Source: Rhodoblastus sp963748385
GTDB lineage: Bacteria; Pseudomonadota; Alphaproteobacteria; Rhizobiales; Beijerinckiaceae
Length of the DNA: 64,000 nt
Assembly (NCBI GenBank): GCA_963748385.1
Contig: CAVVIQ010000020.1
Coordinates: 124,001 to 188,000, forward strand
Direction: 5' to 3'
The notes below the pieces were generated by a model, which had not been told where the DNA came from, searched no databases, and saw only the letters and a program-made list of their open reading frames with translations. Of this stretch, positions 52,974 to 60,512 are shown piece by piece (the stretch's first letter is position 1; each line of letters begins with the position of its first letter). Both the position numbers and the translations under genes were made by a program.

Positions 52974-53858
52974 TCAAGCGTTTGCCGCCGCGCGGAACAC
53001 TCTGATTCGACTCTCCCTCCGATGCTCCTTCGGGCTGGCTTCCGCCAGAACCCGCTCCGGTGCGGCAGGTTCTTGCTCTTCCCGCCGTTCGATGAGGCCA
53101 AGCCGCAAACCGACCAGCGGGTCGCTTCCCGCAGGCCCTATCAATTCCACTTCCCGGCCCCGCCGGCTCATGATCGGCGAACCGAGAAACAAGGCGTCGA
53201 TGTCGAGGTCGCAATCCTCGGCCTGCTCGCCGACGAGTCGCAAACGCAACCCGACCAAAGGAAGGGCGCGGCCACGCGTGCCGACGAAGGCGCCCGAGGG
53301 CGCCCAATCGAGCCAGCGCGGGGGATTGGTCCCGATGAGCGGCTGAAGTTCGATTCCGACGCCCGACGGCAAAAGGCCACGAACTCCGACCGCCTCGATC
53401 GCCGCTGGCGCTTCGGGACCGGCGACCCAAACACCCTGGTCGACCGCAACATCTCCCCTGCGCGCGACATGCGCCACGAGTTTGAAGGAGGAATCTCCGG
53501 AAGCGTCCGCGCCGATTTCTGGCGTAGCCCCGACGCTGGTCGAACCGGCAGTCCCTGAGATCGTCTCCACACGAAACGACGCCTCGAGCGAGCCTTCTGG
53601 GCCCTGCCCTTTGATTCTAAGAGCGAGGCGGGCGGGCTGCTCGGCCCGGATGACCGCGCAATCGCCGGGCGTCGCCAGGAACCCGTTGACAAGGCCCGGA
53701 GCCGACATGATTTCGACGAAAGGTTCGCAGCCGCTCGCCGGGCGCAACAAAGCGATCGGCGAAGAGCCAATTACGGCCCCCTCCGCATAGCGAAGAACGA
53801 AAAGCCCACGGTCGACATTGACCACGGCCTCGCGCTCTCTGTCGCCGCCTGCAATCAC
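52974..53858 (-). CDS. Hypothetical protein, beta-rich, unknown function
   Basis: This 294-residue product has no signal peptide or membrane segment. It has a repeated element PLVGLRL (residues 200-206 and 247-253) near the C-terminus. A long alternating hydrophobic pattern suggests beta sheets, followed by a Glu/Pro/Arg-rich tail. It lies 61 nt upstream of the RTX-like gene on the same strand and starts beside the AT-rich gap. I do not recognise a family. A role in surface-glycan or RTX assembly is only a guess from location. Confidence 0.65.
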   Translation of the reverse strand: MIAGGDREREAVVNVDRGLFVLRYAEGAVIGSSPIALLRPASGCEPFVEIMSAPGLVNGFLATPGDCAVIRAEQPARLALRIKGQGPEGSLEASFRVETISGTAGSTSVGATPEIGADASGDSSFKLVAHVARRGDVAVDQGVWVAGPEAPAAIEAVGVRGLLPSGVGIELQPLIGTNPPRWLDWAPSGAFVGTRGRALPLVGLRLRLVGEQAEDCDLDIDALFLGSPIMSRRGREVELIGPAGSDPLVGLRLGLIERREEQEPAAPERVLAEASPKEHRRESRIRVFRAAANA

Positions 53859-54687
53859 GTAAGCCCCCCCCGAGGCAAGTCATAAACCACCAGCGCCCCA
53901 CCGAATCTTGGTTTCGCTGGGTCAAGCCATAGCGTTAGGTAACCCATAAATCCACCGCGAGACAAGCTGAAACTTTGTCGCAGATAGCGCAAAAACCGCC
54001 TTAATGACGCTGCGTTCGCGTCGCTTAGCAGCTATCAAATGGTTAAGATTTTGTTTTGTAATTAGAAATATGAAGCCTCGCAGGCGCCTAAAACCTGAGC
54101 GCAGCCCGATCAGTAGTTTCCGCAGACACCCCTCGGTCGGCAACATCGCAAGCAAAAATGCGATATATTTATCCTGTACGCTCGACAATAAGACACACCC
54201 CCGCATGCACTACGCCACAGACGGTAAAAATCGGCGTTTAGAATTTGATTCGACGCCATAAGACAACAGCTAAGGCCAATGTTTTTATAACACATCGCAA
54301 GTATTGCCTGGCATGATACTACAGCTAGTTAACATATTAATGTTAATAATACGTCACTGATAATAAATGTGCAATTTATTGCTGCTATATTACAGATTTC
54401 AAAGTGACGGCGGCGGTCAGGAGGCTAGTGCTTTGTGGCGTGACGAAACGTTGCGTCTACCAACGGTCCGTTTCAGGAATATATCCGCTGCACGAACAGC
54501 CGACATGTCTTTCGACATGGCGCTCCGTGACCGCCGGAGCACAATGAATAATCGATATGGCTGGGAGCCTGGCGCCAGCGATCGTCAGGCGAGCCAATTT
54601 CTGGAATTGGAGAAAGCCGTCAAAGCACCCCCCCTTGCGCGGCGGCGGCAAGGTAATAAAAGCAGTTTCAACCCAAAAGGAGAACAC
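53859..54687. other. 829-nt AT-rich intergenic region upstream of rph
   Basis: This is the longest non-coding stretch in the window and clearly richer in A and T than its surroundings, especially 54000-54400. It separates the glycan locus (minus strand) from rph (plus strand). Short frames (for example 53922-54206 and 54004-54261) have no motifs or ribosome-binding sites. It contains a TTAACAT/ATGTTAA inverted repeat, listed separately. The remainder may be promoter DNA or the decayed remains of a lost gene. Confidence 0.55.
54329..54346. promoter_or_regulatory. Perfect inverted repeat TTAACAT-N4-ATGTTAA, possible operator
   Basis: Two 7-base arms (54329-54335 and 54340-54346) flank the spacer atta. 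The symmetry and spacing fit the binding site of a dimeric regulator. It lies in AT-rich DNA about 340 nt upstream of rph and 470 nt upstream of the minus-strand hypothetical gene. Which gene, if any, it controls is unknown. Confidence 0.35.
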
Positions 54688-55398
54688 ATGCGCCCATCCA
54701 ATCGCGCGCCGGACGTAATGCGTCCCGTTTCGCTTCTGCGCAATGTCGCCCGTTACGCCGAGGGTTCGTGCCTAGTGAAGTTCGGCGAAACCCATGTGCT
54801 TTGCACCGCCTCGCTCGAGGACAAGCCGCCAATGTGGCTGCGCGGCCAAGGCAAGGGCTGGATCACCGCCGAATATTCAATGTTGCCGCGCGCCACCCAC
54901 ACAAGAACCAAGCGCGAGACGGCCAAACCGTCCGGACGCACCCAGGAGATTCAGCGCCTGATTGGACGGTCGTTGCGCGCCGTGACCAATCTCGCGACCC
55001 TCGGCGAGCGGCAGATCACGATCGACTGCGACGTGCTTCAAGCCGATGGCGGCACCCGCACCGCCTCGATCACCGGCGCGTGGGTGGCGCTGCACGATTG
55101 CCTGAAATGGATGCGCGGCCGCTCGATGATCAAGGACATGCCGCTCACCGCCCATGTCGCCGCAGTGTCCTGCGGCATTTATCAAGGGGTTCCGGTGCTG
55201 GATCTCGATTATGCTGAGGACTCCTCCGCCCATACCGACGGCAATTTCGTGATCACCGGTTCAGGCGGTCTGGTCGAGGTTCAGGCGACCGCGGAGGGCG
55301 CAGTTTTTTCCGAGGACGAATTGACCAAACTGCTCGGCCTGGCGCGTGGCGGCGTCAAGCTCCTGATCGAATTGCAAAAACAGGCGATCGAAGCATGA
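54688..55398 (+). CDS. rph: Ribonuclease PH
   Basis: This 236-residue phosphorolytic exoribonuclease starts MRPSNRAPDVMRPVSLLRN and has HVLCTASLEDKPPMW, the arginine-rich GRTQEIQRLIGRSLRA and the catalytic-region ITIDCDVLQADGGTRTASIT. It trims tRNA 3' ends using phosphate. AAGGAGA precedes the ATG at 54688; the longer frame upstream has no family sequence. The stop overlaps rdgB (ATGA). Confidence 0.97.
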   Translation: MRPSNRAPDVMRPVSLLRNVARYAEGSCLVKFGETHVLCTASLEDKPPMWLRGQGKGWITAEYSMLPRATHTRTKRETAKPSGRTQEIQRLIGRSLRAVTNLATLGERQITIDCDVLQADGGTRTASITGAWVALHDCLKWMRGRSMIKDMPLTAHVAAVSCGIYQGVPVLDLDYAEDSSAHTDGNFVITGSGGLVEVQATAEGAVFSEDELTKLLGLARGGVKLLIELQKQAIEA

Positions 55399-56033
55399 GT
55401 CGCGGACTTGGAGGAAAAGTCGTCATCGCCACCCACAATCCGGGGAAATTGCGCGAAATGCGCGAACTGCTGGCGCCTTACGGGGTCGAGGCGGTTTCCG
55501 CGGGCGAGCTTGGCCTGCCCGAACCGGAGGAGACCGGGGCGGATTTCGTCGCCAACGCTTTGATCAAGGCGCGGGCGGCGGCGAAAGGCGCAGGCCTTCC
55601 CGCGATCGCCGACGATTCCGGCCTGTGCGTCGAGGCGCTCGGTGGCGCGCCGGGCGTTTATTCGGCGCGCTGGGCGGGCGAAACGAAAGATTTCGTCGCC
55701 GCCATGGCGCGGATCGATCATGAGGTGGAAAAATCCGGCTCGCCCTCGCGCCGGGCGCATTTTGTCTCGGCTTTGGCGGTCGCCTGGCCGGATGGCGCGG
55801 AAGAAATTTTCGAAGGAAAGGTTTTCGGCGTTCTCACCTTTCCGACCCGCGGAACCCAAGGCTTCGGCTACGATCCCTGCTTTACGCCTGACGGCCACGC
55901 GCGCACTTTCGGCGAGATGAGCGCCGAGGAAAAGCACGGCGTTCCAGCTGACGGATCGGAGGCGCTGTCGCACCGCGCGAGGGCTTTCCAGATGCTGGCG
56001 CGGGCCTTGTTAACCCCATCGTCACGAAGCTGA
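55395..56033 (+). CDS. rdgB: XTP/dITP diphosphatase
   Basis: This 212-residue protein has the Ham1/RdgB motifs VIATHNPGKLREMRELL, ETGADFVANALIKARAAA and the catalytic-region AIADDSGLCVEALGGAPGVYSARWAG, given here as separate blocks. FGYDPCF, TFGEMSAEEKHG and SHRARAF complete the set. It hydrolyses non-canonical purine nucleotides. It overlaps rph by four bases, the usual coupling. Confidence 0.96.
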   Translation: MSRGLGGKVVIATHNPGKLREMRELLAPYGVEAVSAGELGLPEPEETGADFVANALIKARAAAKGAGLPAIADDSGLCVEALGGAPGVYSARWAGETKDFVAAMARIDHEVEKSGSPSRRAHFVSALAVAWPDGAEEIFEGKVFGVLTFPTRGTQGFGYDPCFTPDGHARTFGEMSAEEKHGVPADGSEALSHRARAFQMLARALLTPSSRS

Positions 56034-56086
56034 AGATATCGTTAAGCGCTGCGTGACGGAAAATTCCGAAAATGGCATAAGGACGC

Positions 56087-57259
56087 ATGGCCAGCATTGC
56101 TCCCATGATTCCCGATCCCGGTTTCGGCGTTTACGTCCATTGGCCGTTTTGCCTGTCGAAGTGCCCATATTGCGACTTCAACAGCCACGTCCGGCGCGGC
56201 GGCATCGACGAGGAGCGCTATCTGGCCGCGATCCGCATCGATCTGAAACAACGCGCCGCGCTGACGCCGGGTCGGACCGTGCGCTCGATTTTCTTCGGCG
56301 GCGGCACGCCCTCGCTGATGGCCCCGGAAACGGTCGCGGGTATTATCGAAACCATCGGCAAGCTGTGGAAGCTTGACCCGAAAGCCGAGATCACGCTCGA
56401 GGCCAATCCGACCAGCGTCGAGGCGGGAAGGTTCCGGGGCTATCGCGAAGCGGGGGTCAACCGTGTTTCGCTCGGCGTCCAGGCGCTCAATGACGCCGAT
56501 CTGAAATTGCTCGGCCGCTTGCACAACGTCGAGGAAGCCATGCGCGCCCTCGACATCGCCGCCGCGACTTTCGAGCGGACGTCTTTCGACCTGATCTACG
56601 CCCGGCCAGGCCAGACCCCGCAGGCTTGGGCGCATGAACTCAAGGAAGCGCTCGCGCTAGCGCCGGAACATCTGTCGCTGTACCAGCTTACCATTGAGCC
56701 GGACACGATGTTCGAGCAACTTTACCGCGCCGGCAAGCTCAAGATCCCGAAGACCGATGTCGCCCGCGACCTATGGGACGTGACACAGGAGCTGACCGAA
56801 AAGGCCGGCCTGCCCGCCTATGAAATTTCCAATCACGCGCGCCCGGGCTGTGAGAGCCGGCATAATCTGATCTATTGGCGCTACGGCGAATATGTCGGCG
56901 TCGGGCCCGGCGCCCATGGCCGCATCGTCTCCGCCAAGGGCGGAAGACGGGCGCACGCCACAGAACCGCATCCGGAAATGTGGCTTACGGTGGTCGAAAG
57001 CGAGGGGACCGGCCTGATCGAGGATGAGGCCCTTTCACGCGAGGAGCAGGGCGACGAGTTCCTGCTGATGGGTCTGCGCCTTACGGAAGGGATCGACCCA
57101 GCGCGCTTCCTGGCGCTCACTGGAAAAAGATTCGAGGCCTCGCGCGTCGCCGATCTCATCGCCAACGGCATGGTCGAATATACCCGCCATGGCCGGATCC
57201 GCGTGACTTCGGAGGGTTTCCCGGTGCTCGACGCGGTGGTCGCCGACCTCGCGGCTTAG
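56087..57259 (+). CDS. hemW: HemW heme chaperone (radical SAM, HemN-like)
   Basis: This 390-residue protein has the radical SAM cluster Cys22, Cys26 and Cys29 (CLSKCPYC), GGGTPSLM, and the HemW-specific HNLIYW motif. These place it with HemW rather than with true coproporphyrinogen dehydrogenases. It would pass heme to respiratory proteins. It is the third gene of rph-rdgB-hemW. Its end overlaps the convergent ABC permease by four bases. Confidence 0.93.
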   Translation: MASIAPMIPDPGFGVYVHWPFCLSKCPYCDFNSHVRRGGIDEERYLAAIRIDLKQRAALTPGRTVRSIFFGGGTPSLMAPETVAGIIETIGKLWKLDPKAEITLEANPTSVEAGRFRGYREAGVNRVSLGVQALNDADLKLLGRLHNVEEAMRALDIAAATFERTSFDLIYARPGQTPQAWAHELKEALALAPEHLSLYQLTIEPDTMFEQLYRAGKLKIPKTDVARDLWDVTQELTEKAGLPAYEISNHARPGCESRHNLIYWRYGEYVGVGPGAHGRIVSAKGGRRAHATEPHPEMWLTVVESEGTGLIEDEALSREEQGDEFLLMGLRLTEGIDPARFLALTGKRFEASRVADLIANGMVEYTRHGRIRVTSEGFPVLDAVVADLAA

Positions 57260-58017
57260 CTGCGCAAACGGTAGCCCGTCCGGAAAATCCAGAACACGAC
57301 TGCGACGCAAGCAATCAGCATCGCCATGGTCATGGAAAAGCTGATCAGGGGCCGCACCGAGGCAAAATCGTAAAAAGTCCAGCGGAAACCGTCGATCAGA
57401 TAGACGATCGGGTTGAACAAGGCGAATTTGCGCCAGAGCGGCGGCAGCATGTCGATGGAGTAAAAAGTCCCGCCCAGAAAAGTCAGCGGCGAGATCACCA
57501 TCAGCGGGATGATCTGCAATTTCTCGAATCCATCCGCCCAAAGGCCGAGAATGAAACCAAACAACGCAAAAGTGACCGAGATCAGCGCCAAGAAGCCCAA
57601 CGCCCAAAAAGGGTGAACCAGGTCGAAGGAAACGAACAGTCGGGCGGTGAGGAAAATGATCGAACCCAGGATCACGGATTTGGTCGCCGCCGCGCCGACG
57701 AAGCCAAGCAGGACCTCGAAGGCCGAGACCGGGGCGGAGAGGATTTCATAGATCGTGCCGGTAAAGCGGGGCAGGTAGATGCCGAAAGAGGCGTTCGAGA
57801 CGCTTTCCGTCAGCACGCTGAGGAGAATCAAGCCCGGCACGATAAAGGCGCCATAGCTCACGCCATTGATCGGCTGCATGCGCGAGCCGATCGCCGAGCC
57901 GAAGACGACGAAATAGAGCGTCGTCGACAGCACCGGCGAAGCGATGCTCTGGAACAGGGTGCGCCGCGAACGGGCGAGCTCGAACAGATAGATGGCGCGA
58001 ACGGCGTGGAGATTCAT
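57256..58017 (-). CDS. ABC-2 type exporter permease
   Basis: This 253-residue permease has six predicted membrane segments and the ABC-2 signature (SPLTFLGGTFYSIDMLPP followed by NPIVYLIDGFRW). The ATG at 58017 overlaps the ATPase stop by four bases. With that ATPase it forms a two-gene exporter similar to YadG/YadH; the substrate (a drug, lipid or polysaccharide) is not known. Confidence 0.92.
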   Translation of the reverse strand: MNLHAVRAIYLFELARSRRTLFQSIASPVLSTTLYFVVFGSAIGSRMQPINGVSYGAFIVPGLILLSVLTESVSNASFGIYLPRFTGTIYEILSAPVSAFEVLLGFVGAAATKSVILGSIIFLTARLFVSFDLVHPFWALGFLALISVTFALFGFILGLWADGFEKLQIIPLMVISPLTFLGGTFYSIDMLPPLWRKFALFNPIVYLIDGFRWTFYDFASVRPLISFSMTMAMLIACVAVVFWIFRTGYRLRS

Positions 58018-58946
58018 CTGTTTTTGCCCACGAGATCGATGAAAATGTCCTCCAGCGACGACTGGCTCGTCTGAACGGAGGAAAAATCGATTCCGCGCGC
58101 GACGAGGTTTTTGAGCAGCCGCGCCAGGCTGTCGTCGCGCGCCGCGCTCTCTCCCATCTGCGTGAAGGCGAGGTTTCTTCCGTCGGGTGAAAGGGTCAGC
58201 GGCCAATCGAACAGGCCGTCCGGGATCGTTGCGAGCTTTTCGCTCAAAGCGATACGGACGCGAGTCTGACCGAGGCGGCGCATCAGGGCGTGCTTTTCCT
58301 CGACCAGGATGATGTCGCCATTATTGATCACCGCGATCCGGTCGGCCATGTCTTCGGCCTCCTCGATATAATGGGTCGTGAGAATGATGGTGACCCCGCT
58401 CTCGCGCAATTTCCGAACCATCGCCCACATGTCGCGGCGCAATTCGACATCCACGCCCGCCGTCGGCTCGTCAAGGAACAAGATTTCCGGCTCGTGGGCG
58501 AGCGCCTTGGCGATCATCACACGCCGTTTCATGCCGCCGGACAGGGTGCGGATGGCCGAAGCCTTCTTGTCCCACAGAGACAGGGCGCGCAGCACTTTTT
58601 CGAGACGGTCGGGATCAGCCTTTTTGCCGAACAGCCCGCGAGAGAACGCCACGCTGTCCCAGACCGTTTCAAAGACATTGATCGACAGCTCCTGCGGCAC
58701 GAGGCCAATTTTCCTTCGCGCCGCGCGGTACTCCTTCGCGATGTCGAAACCGTTGACCGTGACCTTGCCGGAACTGGCGCGCACCAACCCGCAGACGATT
58801 CCGATCAGGGTCGTCTTTCCCGCGCCGTTCGGGCCGAGCAAAGCGAAGATTTCGCCGCGGCCTATCGTGAGATCGACGCCTTTCAGGGCGACGAAACCGT
58901 TGTCATAGGTTTTTTTCAGCTTCTGGATCGACAGAACCGGGTCCAC
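58014..58946 (-). CDS. ABC transporter ATP-binding protein
   Basis: This 310-residue ATPase has Walker A GPNGAGKTTLIG, a Q-loop VPQELSINVFETV, the signature TLSGGMKRRVMIAKALAHEP, Walker B EILFLDEPTAGVD and the switch His in TTHYIEEAEDMADR. A C-terminal extension of about 80 residues follows. GTG at 58946 with AGGAGG upstream is the best start. It partners the ABC-2 permease just downstream. Confidence 0.93.
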   Translation of the reverse strand: MDPVLSIQKLKKTYDNGFVALKGVDLTIGRGEIFALLGPNGAGKTTLIGIVCGLVRASSGKVTVNGFDIAKEYRAARRKIGLVPQELSINVFETVWDSVAFSRGLFGKKADPDRLEKVLRALSLWDKKASAIRTLSGGMKRRVMIAKALAHEPEILFLDEPTAGVDVELRRDMWAMVRKLRESGVTIILTTHYIEEAEDMADRIAVINNGDIILVEEKHALMRRLGQTRVRIALSEKLATIPDGLFDWPLTLSPDGRNLAFTQMGESAARDDSLARLLKNLVARGIDFSSVQTSQSSLEDIFIDLVGKNR

Positions 58947-59190
58947 GCGCCTCGCGCCTCCTTGCCTGCCCGCCCTTCTTGCACGAAAGCGCGAACGCGC
59001 CAATTGCCGCGGAGCAAAAGCCGATTTGTTGTCAGAGAATATTCGGTGGAGCGCGGCTTGGCTCCCGCCCTTGGCGAGGGGAATTTCAAGTCCCGGCCTG
59101 CCCTCGCCGAAGGAAAGAAGATGGCCCGCACGGCCGATCGGGATGCAGCGGTTCACCAAGGCATGATGGATGATGAACACACCACGCCGC

Positions 59191-60309
59191 TCACACCCGC
59201 ATCGGCATCAGGACGAAAAGCGCGCTGGCTCCGTCGCGGTCCTGGATGACGGTCGGCGAGCCGGAATCGTTCAACTTGAACAAGGTCGTATCGCTGTCGA
59301 GCTGGTTGGCGATCTCAATCAGATAACGCGCGTTGAAGCCGATCTCGATCGGCGCGCCGTCATAATCGACTTCAAGCTCCTCGACCGCCGAGCCCGAGTC
59401 GGGATTTGTGACCGAGAGCACGAGTTTGCCGGCGCTGATCGACATTTTGACCGCTCGGCCGCGTTCCGACGAAATGGTCGAGACACGGTCCACGGCTTCG
59501 GAAAAATCCTTGCGCTCGACGGTGACATATTTGTCGTTCTGAGTCGGGATGACGCGGGCATAATCGGGAAAGGAGCCATCGATCAGCTTGGACGTCAACA
59601 CCACCGAACCCAAAGTGAAGCGGATTTTCGCCGGCGAGAGTTCGATCGTGACTTCCGCTTCGGGATCCTCGATCAGCTTCTGAACTTCAGCGACGGCCTT
59701 GCGCGGCACGATGACTCCGGGCATGCCCGCGGCTCCCGTCGGCGCCGGCGTTTCGAGCCGCGCCAGCCGATGACCGTCGGTCGCGACCGCGCGTAGCAGC
59801 GCCTTGCCGTCGTCCTCTGTGACATGGAGGAAGACGCCGTTCAGGTAATAGCGGGTTTCCTCGTTGGAAATCGCGAACTGGGTTTTGTCGAGCAGACGCT
59901 TCAGTTCGCCGGCGCCGAGCTTGAAACTATGCGCCAGTTCACCTGCGGCGAGATCGGGGAAATCGCTCTCTGGCAGCGCCTGAAGGCTGAAGCGCGAGCG
60001 GCCCGAGCGCAATTGCAATTGTCCGCCGCCCTTGTCCGATTCGAGCGAGACCTGAGCGCCGTCCGGCAGTTTGCGCACGATTTCGTACAGCGTATGTGCG
60101 GGCAAAGTAGTGGCGCCCGGCCGTCCGACATCGGCGGGCATTGTCTCGGTCACTTCGAGATCGAGGTCAGTCGCCTTGAGCTGCAACCCACCGCCGCTGG
60201 CGTTCAGAAGAACGTTCGAGAGAATCGGAATGGTCGTCCGGCGTTCGACGACACGATGGACATGACCGAGCGATTTCAGGAGAGCCGTTCTCTCGAGCGT
60301 GACTTTCAT
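59191..60309 (-). CDS. dnaN: DNA polymerase III beta subunit (sliding clamp)
   Basis: This 372-residue protein covers the three clamp domains: MKVTLERTALLKSLGHVHRV at the start, VATDGHRLARLETP in the middle and YLIEIANQLDSDT in domain III, with C-terminal LFVLMPMRV. It tethers polymerase III to DNA. It is not next to dnaA or recF here but divergent from the penicillin-binding protein gene. The 203-nt intergenic region has a CtrA-like site and a hairpin. Confidence 0.97.
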   Translation of the reverse strand: MKVTLERTALLKSLGHVHRVVERRTTIPILSNVLLNASGGGLQLKATDLDLEVTETMPADVGRPGATTLPAHTLYEIVRKLPDGAQVSLESDKGGGQLQLRSGRSRFSLQALPESDFPDLAAGELAHSFKLGAGELKRLLDKTQFAISNEETRYYLNGVFLHVTEDDGKALLRAVATDGHRLARLETPAPTGAAGMPGVIVPRKAVAEVQKLIEDPEAEVTIELSPAKIRFTLGSVVLTSKLIDGSFPDYARVIPTQNDKYVTVERKDFSEAVDRVSTISSERGRAVKMSISAGKLVLSVTNPDSGSAVEELEVDYDGAPIEIGFNARYLIEIANQLDSDTTLFKLNDSGSPTVIQDRDGASALFVLMPMRV

Positions 60310-60400
60310 GGGGCGGCGTTCCAGAGTGCAAACCTGCCTAAGCGGGGGCGCAACTTTGCAGCGCCTTAAACGGCAAAGCAAGCGCCGCGCCGGATTTTCG

Positions 60401-60425
60401 AGCTTTTTGGCCGGACCAAAAAGCT
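60401..60425. repeat. 10-bp perfect inverted repeat between dnaN and mrcA
   Basis: agctttttgg (60401-60410) and ccaaaaagct (60416-60425) are separated by the five bases ccgga. The repeat sits about 92 nt from the dnaN start and 88 nt from the mrcA start. It could be an operator or an RNA hairpin in either leader. It directly abuts the TTAA-N7-TTAA element. Confidence 0.6.
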
Positions 60426-60439
60426 TAACTGGCCCTTAA
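60425..60439. promoter_or_regulatory. CtrA-like site TTAA-N7-TTAA
   Basis: TTAA (60425-60428), seven bases and TTAA (60436-60439) match the full binding motif of CtrA, the alphaproteobacterial cell-cycle regulator. The site lies between divergent dnaN and mrcA, about 116 nt upstream of the dnaN start and 74 nt upstream of the mrcA start. Eight fixed A/T positions are uncommon in this GC-rich DNA. Binding itself is an inference. Confidence 0.45.
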
Positions 60440-60512
60440 ACCGCCCGATTTACTCTTTCTATCACGGCAGCGAGGGATCACGGCCGTCGCCAGGAAAGGC
60501 GGATCGCGAGGC

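Noticed and set aside
54004..54261. Possible small gene in the AT-rich gap before rph
   Set aside because: No ribosome-binding site, no signal peptide or motif, and a competing frame exists on the other strand.
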